This document shows positions 52,129 through 59,863 of a DNA stretch of 64,000 bases, in pieces. Each line of letters starts with the position of its first letter. The first letter of the stretch is position 1. Position numbers and translations under genes: made by a program. Location of the stretch: positions 248,001 through 312,000 of the forward strand of contig JBBCKD010000015.1 in the NCBI GenBank assembly GCA_037191015.1. Direction: 5' to 3'. The notes beneath the pieces were generated by a model. It searched no databases. It worked only from the letters and a program-made list of their open reading frames with translations, and was not told the origin of the DNA. This DNA is from Ravibacter sp037191015 (GTDB lineage Bacteria; Bacteroidota; Bacteroidia; Cytophagales; Spirosomataceae).

Positions 52129-54024
52129 ATGCATGCCAGACCAATGTGTAAGACTTTTTCCCTGCTTGTTTTGTTATTGCTTATTTCTCCCTTTGTAAGC
52201 GGGCAGATATTTAATGAGCCCCGGCAGATCCAGGCGCTCCTGAAACAGCTGGAGGAAGAACTCCCCGTACCGTCACGGATTGACGTGCTCAACCGGCTCA
52301 GCTATGGCTACAGCCAGGCATTCAAGGCCGACAGCGGGATTTTGTATGCGGAGGAAGCGCTTCTTCTTGCCGAAAAATACCGGCTGCAAAAGGAAATGGC
52401 GAAGTCTCATTATAACCTGGGATACGCTATGCAGAACCTGGGGATTCATTCGGAAGCGATACAGGAGTTCGAAACCGGGATAACTCTCGCCGCCAATACC
52501 GATGACAGAACCCTTACCGGATGGCTGAACCATGCGATCGGTCAAAGCTACTACATGATGAAAGTATACGGGAAGGCGTTGGATCAGCAACGTTATACGC
52601 TCGCCTACGCTAAGGAGAATGAGATCGGCGAGATTATCCCGATTGCCCACAATTCGATCGGGAACATATTTCTCTGGCAGCATAAGGGGGATTCTGCCCT
52701 GTATTATTTTACGCGGGGCCTGGAGGCGGCCCGGCTCTACCGCAATGAATTTATGATGGCGGTCGGCTATAAAAACCTGGGGCGGGCTTATCTTTTGCAA
52801 AATGATCATAAAAATGGTCTCCAGGCTTTTTGGGAATCCATTGAAATAGCCGGAAATAGTAAATCCGAGCATACCAGAACTGTTTTGACGCAGAGCTATG
52901 AAAGCATGGCAATTTATGAGTATGAGCACGGGAATTATGACAAATGCATTGAGTATGCAGGCAAATCCCTGGAAGTGTCGAAAGAATACCAGACTGTAGA
53001 AGATATGTACGACGCCTCGCAGGTTTTATATAAGGCGCATAAGGCTAAAGGCAATGCAACGGAAGCATTGAACTACCTGGAGCTGAATCAGCAGATCTAT
53101 GAGACGATGTATAAACGGCTGGAGGTCATTAACCGGCAGGCGCTCGAAAACCGGTTGCAGATTGCCCGGCAGAAGGCCAATATCAGCCTGCTTTCGGAGA
53201 AAAATATCAGGAAGGAGGAGCAACAGCATTGGCTGATCCTGGGACTGGCATTCAGCCTGCTGGCAGGTATCTGGCTATTCTGGCTTTACCGGCTGGTAGG
53301 GAAGCAAAAAGAGGTCATAAAAGCGAATAACCTGCAATTGGAACAAAAAGTAATAGAACGTACAGACGAGCTTGAACTGGCATATAATGAAGTGGAGAGC
53401 GCCTTAACCAAAGGCCAGACGATCGAGAGAAAGCGTATCGCCGCCGATATCCACGATCACCTGGGCGGTATTCTTTCTTCTGCGTCTATCGGTATGGAGC
53501 TGATCGATCAGAAGGGGTTGTCTGATCGCGAAAAACAAATCCTGAACAATATCAAGAACCAGATACATGATGCGTATGACGAAATAAGGCTTCTCTCTCA
53601 TAATCTGAAACCGGACGTGGTCGAAAAGGAAGGCCTTAAAGTCGCCCTCGACAGGATGGCTCAGAGGATAACCCTGCTGCATAACATTAAGGTTGTTCAG
53701 AGCGTAAGGTATACAAGCGTTTTGTCCAAGATGCTTGAGTATAATCTATACTTTGTAGTGATGGAGCTTCTCAACAACATCATAAAGCATGCCGGCGCGA
53801 CGAAAATTGAGATTTCCATTGACGAGCCTCAAAACGGCCTCCTGCAATTGCAGATAAAAGACAATGGAAAAGGGTTTGTTAAAAATCCGGAAAGCAAACC
53901 GGATGGAATCGGGTTAATGAACATCACCGAACGCCTGGCCCAGGTGAACGGTACTATTGCCTATACTTCTGAAAAAGGTAAGACTGTTTTCCTGATCGGG
54001 ATCCAGGTAAACGGTATGAAATAG
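52129..54024 (+). CDS. TPR-containing sensor histidine kinase of the NarX/HisKA_3 type
   Basis: A 631-residue membrane kinase: signal peptide (about residues 6-25), six or more TPR repeats facing the periplasm (about 35-330), a transmembrane helix (about 365-385, HWLILGLAFSLLAGIWLFWL), a coiled coil, then a HisKA_3 dimerisation helix (ERKRIAADIHDHLGGILS, His in DIHDHL) and a small ATPase domain (ELLNNIIKHA, DNGKGF, GIGLMNITERL). HisKA_3 kinases pair with LuxR-type regulators. It is divergent from the surface operon. The ATG at 52129 is used; an in-frame upstream ATG at 52057 would add residues before the signal peptide. Confidence 0.88.
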   Translation: MHARPMCKTFSLLVLLLLISPFVSGQIFNEPRQIQALLKQLEEELPVPSRIDVLNRLSYGYSQAFKADSGILYAEEALLLAEKYRLQKEMAKSHYNLGYAMQNLGIHSEAIQEFETGITLAANTDDRTLTGWLNHAIGQSYYMMKVYGKALDQQRYTLAYAKENEIGEIIPIAHNSIGNIFLWQHKGDSALYYFTRGLEAARLYRNEFMMAVGYKNLGRAYLLQNDHKNGLQAFWESIEIAGNSKSEHTRTVLTQSYESMAIYEYEHGNYDKCIEYAGKSLEVSKEYQTVEDMYDASQVLYKAHKAKGNATEALNYLELNQQIYETMYKRLEVINRQALENRLQIARQKANISLLSEKNIRKEEQQHWLILGLAFSLLAGIWLFWLYRLVGKQKEVIKANNLQLEQKVIERTDELELAYNEVESALTKGQTIERKRIAADIHDHLGGILSSASIGMELIDQKGLSDREKQILNNIKNQIHDAYDEIRLLSHNLKPDVVEKEGLKVALDRMAQRITLLHNIKVVQSVRYTSVLSKMLEYNLYFVVMELLNNIIKHAGATKIEISIDEPQNGLLQLQIKDNGKGFVKNPESKPDGIGLMNITERLAQVNGTIAYTSEKGKTVFLIGIQVNGMK

Positions 54025-54028
54025 CCCG

Positions 54029-55441
54029 TCACCAGGGCAGCGAAAATGTCTTTACAAAGCTGAAGCATTTCATTGCCTCGATCACGCCTTCTTTGATCCC
54101 CAGGCCCGAATCCTTAATGCCTCCGAACGGCGAGCTTTCAATCCTGTAACCCGGTACTTCGTTGATATTGACCGTACCTACCCTTAGCTCCCGTATACAC
54201 CGGAAAGCATATTCCATGTTATTCGTCACCACGCCTGATGATAAACCGTATGCTGTGGAATTAGACAGCGCAATGGCATCGTCTATGTCCCTGAACGTCA
54301 ATACAGGCGCCAGGGGGCCGAATGACTCGTGTACCACCATGTCGGCATCACGCGGAACATCCGTAATGACCGTAGGCTCCATCAGCGCGCTATGACGTTT
54401 CCCTCCTGTCAGCACTCTGGCGCCCTGCTTTACCGCTTTCTGAACCACCTGCTCAAGGTAGATTGCCGCTGCCTCGTCTATTACTGTCCCTACGCGCGTT
54501 TCCGGGTCGGAAGGGTCTCCGAATGTGTATTCCTTTGTCTTTTCTACAAGCTTTTCCGTGAAAATACGCTCCAGGCTTTCGTGCACCAGGATACGTTTTA
54601 CAGCCGTACAGCGCTGACCGCTGTTGCGATAGGCTCCTTCCGCTGCCAGGGCCGCCGCTTTCTCCGGATCGGCATCTTCCATGATGATAAGCGGATCGTT
54701 GCCGCCGAGTTCCAGGATCACCTTCTTGTAGCCTGCCATGGCGGCGATGCGCTTCCCTACCGCCACGCTGCCTGTGAAAGATACGATCTCTACGCGGGGG
54801 TCTGCGATAAGCGGAGCCGCCACCGCGTCGGTAGGACCGACCAGGGTGCTGAGCATATAGGGCGGGAGGCCTGCTTCGTATAAAAGTTCCGTAAGCATGA
54901 TCGCGGTGAGCGGGGTCTTTTCGGAAGGTTTTAAGACTACGGGCGTTCCGGCTGCGATGGCGGGTGCAATTTTATGGGCCACCTGGTTAAGGGGATGATT
55001 GAACGGGGTAATGCATGCCGCCAGTGACAACGGTTCGCGTACCGTAAATATTTTGCGTGTTTTTCCCTGGGGGGAAATGTCGCATGAGAATATCTGGCCA
55101 TCGTCTTTCAGCGCTTCGATAGCGGCAAAGAACAGCACGTCATGGGTCCTGCCGGTTTCATAACGTGCTTCGCGCAGCGCCAGCCCCGACTCGGCCGTGA
55201 TGGTCCGGGCGAACTCCTCTTTCCGCTCAAGTAAAAGGTGCCGCGCTTTCTCCAGGACGCTGTGCCGCTCGTAACGCGAAAGCTTCTGTCCTCCCTTCAG
55301 GGCCTCCGCCATCGCTTTTTCAGTATCGGCCCGGGAAGCCTGTGCGACGGTACCGACGAGCTCGCCGTTGTAAGGGTTCCGGACTTCCAGTAGCTCACCC
55401 GACCCGATGGCTGTTCCGGCAATGTAGCTTTGTTTTTTCAT
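54029..55441 (-). CDS. phnY: Aldehyde dehydrogenase, PhnY-like phosphonoacetaldehyde dehydrogenase
   Basis: A 470-residue NAD(P)-dependent aldehyde dehydrogenase: FNHPLNQVAHK, FTGSVAVGKRIAA, the active glutamate in LELGGNDPL and the catalytic Cys in NSGQRCTAVKR. Strong resemblance to the PhnY branch, which oxidises phosphonoacetaldehyde to phosphonoacetate. The assignment to PhnY rests on overall similarity and on its overlap (ATGA) with the phosphonoacetate hydrolase gene. It is the last gene of the four-gene phosphonate operon and converges on the TPR kinase gene, 4 bases away. Confidence 0.85.
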   Translation of the reverse strand: MKKQSYIAGTAIGSGELLEVRNPYNGELVGTVAQASRADTEKAMAEALKGGQKLSRYERHSVLEKARHLLLERKEEFARTITAESGLALREARYETGRTHDVLFFAAIEALKDDGQIFSCDISPQGKTRKIFTVREPLSLAACITPFNHPLNQVAHKIAPAIAAGTPVVLKPSEKTPLTAIMLTELLYEAGLPPYMLSTLVGPTDAVAAPLIADPRVEIVSFTGSVAVGKRIAAMAGYKKVILELGGNDPLIIMEDADPEKAAALAAEGAYRNSGQRCTAVKRILVHESLERIFTEKLVEKTKEYTFGDPSDPETRVGTVIDEAAAIYLEQVVQKAVKQGARVLTGGKRHSALMEPTVITDVPRDADMVVHESFGPLAPVLTFRDIDDAIALSNSTAYGLSSGVVTNNMEYAFRCIRELRVGTVNINEVPGYRIESSPFGGIKDSGLGIKEGVIEAMKCFSFVKTFSLPW

Positions 55442-56679
55442 GCCTGCGTGCCGTTTACCGTAAAATCGAATATGTCAAAATTACGGGGATCACCCGCCGC
55501 TTTTATCCGGTAGGCTGCATTCAGCGGATGGGAGATGATCATGGAAACCATTTCCTCGTACCGCCCTCCGTGGGAGCGCAGCGTGCCGTCAAGCGCCGAG
55601 AGGTCGTGGTACACGGGACGGCGGCCTACGACATAATCCCTTGCCGACATCACCACCAGGTCGCCTATCCGGTCGGCAGGCTGTTCAAGCAATCGCACAG
55701 CCGAGGCATGATCATGCACTTCGGTAATGCCCTGCAGACCTGAAAGCCATTCCTTAACCTCAGCTACGAGCGACTTATTGCTTACATGCACCACCACATA
55801 GGAGCCCAGCGCGCCATGGTGCTTCACATAGGGATCGGTAATGGGGCAAATGACTCTGAAGCCCTCTCCGAAACGTTTTTCCAGGAGCTCTTCCACGAAA
55901 AGTACGTTGGGTTTGCCCCCCTCGCCTGCCTTGGCGTTCATCCCGTGATCGGGAACTGCACCTATGACGGCGCCCAGGTCCAGCAGCTTACCCAGCTCAG
56001 CGTCAATGGCCTCGTAGAAGGCCAGGGACTCCTCCGTATCGGGGGCGTAGGTATGCTGCATATAATCTGTAAGGGAAAGATAAAGGAAATCGGCCAGGCC
56101 CTTTTCTATCAGCGCTACACCGGCACGCAGTACGAAGAGGCTGGCATCGGCGCTGTAGATGACAGGGGTTTTATGCCCGACAATGTCTTCGACTCCCTCA
56201 ATCCCGTGGGTCTCCGGTTGCGCCTGGTTTGCCTTTTCGGCTGAAAATGCGATCCCTTTCATTTTGTGGGAAAGAATGTCGCGAAGCTTCTCCTTGGCCG
56301 TCACCACCGCCACTTTTCTTCCTGCATTGGCAGCTGCTGCCAGTATCGTGTCTGCCCTCAGGTATTCCGGGGAGTTCATCATCACCTCCTGGTCCTTGAT
56401 CTCGTCATAAAAGAAATTGCCGCAGATCCCGTGATCCGCCGGCGTAAGACCGGTAACGATCGATGAATTGTTGACATTGGTAAAAGACGGCAATGCGCCC
56501 CGGACCAGTCCCCGGTATCCCCGGTTCACCATTCGTTTGAGGTTAGGCATACGGTCACGGGCCAATGACTCATTGAAATACTCGTCGGCAGAGCCGTCCA
56601 TGCAGATCACTACGATGGGTTTTGCGACCGGGCGGTAGGTTCTGCCGTTTACGGAAAAAGACTGGTTGGCGATAGACAT
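55438..56679 (-). CDS. phnA: Phosphonoacetate hydrolase
   Basis: A 413-residue member of the alkaline phosphatase superfamily that matches PhnA, which splits phosphonoacetate into acetate and phosphate. Metal and catalytic residues in the family order are visible: Asp in VVICMDGSADEYF, Thr in SFTNVNNSSIVTG, Asp and His in SLTDYMQHTYAPD, Asp-His in PDHGMNAKAG and the final His in RSHGGRYEEM. The closest alternative is phosphonoacetaldehyde- or phosphate ester-specific relatives, but the PhnY neighbour supports PhnA. It starts 4 bases after the transporter gene. Confidence 0.9.
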   Translation of the reverse strand: MSIANQSFSVNGRTYRPVAKPIVVICMDGSADEYFNESLARDRMPNLKRMVNRGYRGLVRGALPSFTNVNNSSIVTGLTPADHGICGNFFYDEIKDQEVMMNSPEYLRADTILAAAANAGRKVAVVTAKEKLRDILSHKMKGIAFSAEKANQAQPETHGIEGVEDIVGHKTPVIYSADASLFVLRAGVALIEKGLADFLYLSLTDYMQHTYAPDTEESLAFYEAIDAELGKLLDLGAVIGAVPDHGMNAKAGEGGKPNVLFVEELLEKRFGEGFRVICPITDPYVKHHGALGSYVVVHVSNKSLVAEVKEWLSGLQGITEVHDHASAVRLLEQPADRIGDLVVMSARDYVVGRRPVYHDLSALDGTLRSHGGRYEEMVSMIISHPLNAAYRIKAAGDPRNFDIFDFTVNGTQA

Positions 56680-56683
56680 GTAT

Positions 56684-57949
56684 TTATACGATGGGTTTTA
56701 ATTGATTTTCGTTTTTATAGCTAACAAAAGATATGATGCAGGCGCACAGGATGCAGATTACCGAAATTACAAGGAATATCGAGGCGGTATCATGGGTCTT
56801 GTCAATCACCCGTCCCAATAGCGGCTCTCCCATCGCTGCGAAAAGGTACGCGCACATATTCATAAGCCCGATACCGCTGCCGACCAGCTTCTCTCCCAGG
56901 AGATCGGAGCTCATAGGCCAGAAGTTTGCCTGCGGGCCGTATACAAAAAAGCCTGCGAGGAACATCAGCACCCCTTCCGTCGCCAGGCTGCGCACCGGGA
57001 TGTAATAAATGGACAAAGTGATCAGCGCGCTCGCCAGCATCCCCATCCGGATAGTGGCAGGGCGGTTTCCTTTAAAAAAAGTATCTGACAAGGCTCCGAA
57101 AGAAACTGCGCCGAGCGACATCCCTAACGGCATCAGCACCGCCACCCACAGGTATTCCGGGTTGCTTTTCCAGTCGCCTCCCAGGTAGTGCACAGGTACC
57201 CATACAATAAGGCCGTAGCGCGCCATACTCTGGAACCCGATCGCCACGGAAGCGGTTACGAACTTCCGGTGTTTCAGGACTTCGGCATACCGCTGCGCCC
57301 ATCCCCTTTGGTCAGCATCCTGTTTTTCCTCACTGTAAAGATCTGCATACCCCTTTTCGGAAGGTTTGCTGCGCGCCAGCGCCCAAAAGATCAGGGATGC
57401 AAGCAGCAACAGCAATACCGGGATACGGAAGAGCTCATGCCACGACACGCCCTGCTGCAACAGCATGATAGACAGTAAAAAAGTGACTACCGACGAGCTC
57501 CCCGCCGCCATGGTGTAGAAGCCAAAGGCCTTTCCCCTTTCTTCCTTTGCCCACCAGTTGGAGATGAGCCTGCTGCCGGGCGCCCATGCCAGCGACTGGA
57601 AGTACCCGTTCAGCCCCCAGAGAATAAGAATTACATAAAAGGACCCCGAAAAGCTGATCAGGAAATTGGCCCCAACCGACAGCAGGGCGCCCAGGGTGAC
57701 CATCGTACGGGGACTATACTGATCAGCCAGCCCGCCGTTAATCAACTGTCCCAATGCATACCCTGCCAGCATGGCGGAGCTGATCCAGCCGATCATTTCG
57801 CGGGTAAGGTTCAGCTCGCGGCCCATGCCCTCCGCTGCCCAGCCGAAGTTGTGGCGCCCCGTATAAAAGAAAAGATAACAAAGCATGGTAACCAGCAGCA
57901 TTTTCCATTGCTCCCTGCGAAAAGAGGACGGATGGGGTAGGTGGGACAT
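56684..57949 (-). CDS. MFS transporter of the organophosphate:phosphate antiporter type
   Basis: A 421-residue transporter with twelve hydrophobic helices. The first helix region (LFFYTGRHNFGWAAEG) resembles the GlpT/UhpT family of organophosphate:phosphate antiporters, where the RxNF-type motif contacts substrate. The frame is open to 58066, but the ATG at 57949 (MSHLPHPSSFRREQWKM) matches family starts. In this operon it would import a phosphonate, perhaps in exchange for the phosphate that PhnA releases. It lies 22 bases after the dehydrogenase gene. Confidence 0.85.
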   Translation of the reverse strand: MSHLPHPSSFRREQWKMLLVTMLCYLFFYTGRHNFGWAAEGMGRELNLTREMIGWISSAMLAGYALGQLINGGLADQYSPRTMVTLGALLSVGANFLISFSGSFYVILILWGLNGYFQSLAWAPGSRLISNWWAKEERGKAFGFYTMAAGSSSVVTFLLSIMLLQQGVSWHELFRIPVLLLLLASLIFWALARSKPSEKGYADLYSEEKQDADQRGWAQRYAEVLKHRKFVTASVAIGFQSMARYGLIVWVPVHYLGGDWKSNPEYLWVAVLMPLGMSLGAVSFGALSDTFFKGNRPATIRMGMLASALITLSIYYIPVRSLATEGVLMFLAGFFVYGPQANFWPMSSDLLGEKLVGSGIGLMNMCAYLFAAMGEPLLGRVIDKTHDTASIFLVISVICILCACIISFVSYKNENQLKPIV

Positions 57950-57971
57950 AAGGGTAGGGTAGTAATCAGGG

Positions 57972-59063
57972 TTACAGGCTGATGCCGACGCGAAGCGGCT
58001 TATATTTGACAGCGTACTCAAACGCCTGCTGCGCTTCTTCCAGTGGAAATTCTTTTTCCACAACACTGCCGAAAGGATACTTCTCCCAGTTGCGCTTCAT
58101 AAAGTCGAGGGCATACACGAAATCGTCGAAGTTATAGTTATGAAGTCCCCTGATGGTATGCAGGTGGCGGATCACCTTTTCTGCGTCGATCGCCAGCTTC
58201 CTGTTCCGGAACACAGCCCCTACCCAGACGGCGGTTCCGCCTATGCCCAGGACATCGAGCCCGAGCTCCATCGCTTCGGGGGACCCGCTCATATCGAATA
58301 CTACGTCCACACCCTTTTGAGGAAGCCCGGTGCGCAGCTTTTCCAGCAGTGTTTCGCGGTCTTCCTTCATGTCCAGTGTAAAGTCGGCGCCGAAAAGCAG
58401 GGACTCTTCCAGGCGTTTTTCGTTCACATCGGCAGCCCCTATCCAGTCAGCCCCTGCGTCCCTGCACATGGCGGCGCAGGCCATTCCCAGCAGTCCCATT
58501 CCGAAGATCAGCACTTTCTTCCCTTCCAGGTAGCCTCCGGCCAGCCTCAGGGATCCGGCTACCGTAGCAATGGCACAATTCAGGGTAGCCGCTACCGGCA
58601 AAGGCATGGCAGAAGGCACTTTCAACACTGCCGTATGGGGACGCAGATAGCAGTATTCCGCCAGGCCCCCATGAAAGGCATCTTCTTCCTCCAACAGGCT
58701 GTGGCCATATTTGAACAACCCTTCGCCTTTCTGGGGAATGCCCTGCCGGGCGTATGAAGATCCCGGATCGCTGGAAAAGATAGACCAGGTAACCGTGTCG
58801 CCGGGAAGCAATGTTTCCCTGCGAAGGTCGGTTCCCGCGTGAGCGGCGTCTACTTCGATCACCCGGCCTACAATTTCATGTCCCAGCACCGTAGGGCAGG
58901 TTTCGTTGCGCACGCCGCAGAATGTATGCAGGTCGCTGCCGCATAGGGTCGTGTATAAATTCCGCACCAGGATTTCGCCCGGCCGGAGAGGCCTTAGCGG
59001 GCGGCGCTGCAGATCGAGCGGCTTATCCGCTCCATGGAAAGCAACCAGGTTACCTTTTTTCAT
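57972..59063 (-). CDS. Zinc-binding alcohol dehydrogenase of a phosphonate operon (HpnZ-like)
   Basis: A 363-residue medium-chain dehydrogenase. Catalytic zinc ligands: LCGSDLHTFCG (Cys41) and GHEIVGRVIEVD; the structural zinc cysteines are mostly missing. A Rossmann motif GMGLLGMACAA binds NAD. From memory a clade of such enzymes (HpnZ) recurs beside phosphonate genes. Oxidising a hydroxy-phosphonate to phosphonoacetaldehyde would fit its place, an inference. It is the first gene of the minus-strand operon, reading away from the XRE regulator. Confidence 0.8.
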   Translation of the reverse strand: MKKGNLVAFHGADKPLDLQRRPLRPLRPGEILVRNLYTTLCGSDLHTFCGVRNETCPTVLGHEIVGRVIEVDAAHAGTDLRRETLLPGDTVTWSIFSSDPGSSYARQGIPQKGEGLFKYGHSLLEEEDAFHGGLAEYCYLRPHTAVLKVPSAMPLPVAATLNCAIATVAGSLRLAGGYLEGKKVLIFGMGLLGMACAAMCRDAGADWIGAADVNEKRLEESLLFGADFTLDMKEDRETLLEKLRTGLPQKGVDVVFDMSGSPEAMELGLDVLGIGGTAVWVGAVFRNRKLAIDAEKVIRHLHTIRGLHNYNFDDFVYALDFMKRNWEKYPFGSVVEKEFPLEEAQQAFEYAVKYKPLRVGISL

Positions 59064-59102
59064 CGACTAAATTTCCTGATAGGAAAAAAATTTTCTTTTT
59101 GT

Positions 59103-59149
59103 GAAATTATATTTCTTTATTTTTAAAATCAAATAAACGGTTTGATTTT
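59103..59149. promoter_or_regulatory. Divergent control region with operator-like inverted repeats
   Basis: In the AT-rich space between the phosphonate operon and the XRE regulator, AAAATCAAA (59125-59133) and TTTGATTTT (59141-59149) form a perfect 9-base inverted repeat with a 7-base spacer. A smaller GAAAT-TAT-ATTTC palindrome lies at 59103-59115. The larger repeat has the size expected for a dimeric XRE-cupin regulator. Confidence 0.5.
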
Positions 59150-59222
59150 TTTATTTTCCTTGTATGAAATTTTTGTGAACACCCTTTTGGTATAAAGGAA
59201 TAAGATATTATCAGGACAGAAG

Positions 59223-59825
59223 ATGGAGGAGAGCATTACGAAGGAGCAACTGGTTTACCATAAAATAGGCAGCCAGGTACGCAAATACAGGAAGGAGAAA
59301 GACCTGAAATTAGTGGATCTCGCTGCCATGACGAATATCGGGTCGGCCATGTTGTCGAAGATCGAAAACGGAAGGATGATCCCTACTATTCCGACTTTGT
59401 TTACGATCATCAACCGGCTGGGGATTCCACTCGAGGTATTTTTTGCCGAGCTTACCGCCGAAAGCAGGTTTCCGGGATACCTCTTTCTTCCCAAATCGGC
59501 CTATACACGCTATGAGAAAGAAGAAAATGCCCCGGGCTTCGAATATTTTTCTGTCCTGGAGCATAGCACCGATGCCGGGGCGTTCCAGATCTCGATCGTG
59601 AAGGTAAACCCGCAGGCGCAGCGGCCGCCTGTAACCACGTCGGCCTTCGAATATATCTACCTGGTAAGCGGCGCGCTCCGCTATTACCTGGAGGACAAAG
59701 CATTTGAAATGCAGGCAGGAGATTCACTGTTTTTTGACGGCGCCATCGCCCATGTTCCCGTCAATGAAACCAGCGAAACCGCCGTAATGCTGGTGCTGTA
59801 CCTTTTCAATGAAAAGACCTTATAG
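59223..59825 (+). CDS. XRE-family regulator with C-terminal cupin domain
   Basis: A 200-residue regulator. Residues about 14-75 are an XRE helix-turn-helix (VRKYRKEKDLKLVDLAAMTN and IGSAMLSKIENGRMIPTIPTL). Residues about 105-195 are a cupin (PPVTTSAFEYIYLVSGALRY, AGDSLFFDGAIAHVPVN), where the effector would bind. It is divergent from the phosphonate operon, with an inverted repeat between the two, so it probably controls that operon. The effector (a phosphonate or phosphate signal) is unknown. Confidence 0.9.
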   Translation: MEESITKEQLVYHKIGSQVRKYRKEKDLKLVDLAAMTNIGSAMLSKIENGRMIPTIPTLFTIINRLGIPLEVFFAELTAESRFPGYLFLPKSAYTRYEKEENAPGFEYFSVLEHSTDAGAFQISIVKVNPQAQRPPVTTSAFEYIYLVSGALRYYLEDKAFEMQAGDSLFFDGAIAHVPVNETSETAVMLVLYLFNEKTL

Positions 59826-59863
59826 GGTTTTAATATGAGAACCTGCATTAGCGGCTTACCCCC

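Noticed and set aside
55438..56679. Generic nucleotide pyrophosphatase/phosphodiesterase instead of PhnA
   Set aside because: Same superfamily, but the PhnY neighbour, length and residue spacing favour phosphonoacetate hydrolase.
57950..58066. 39-residue extension of the phosphonate transporter
   Set aside because: It would run into the end of the dehydrogenase gene and lacks similarity to MFS starts.
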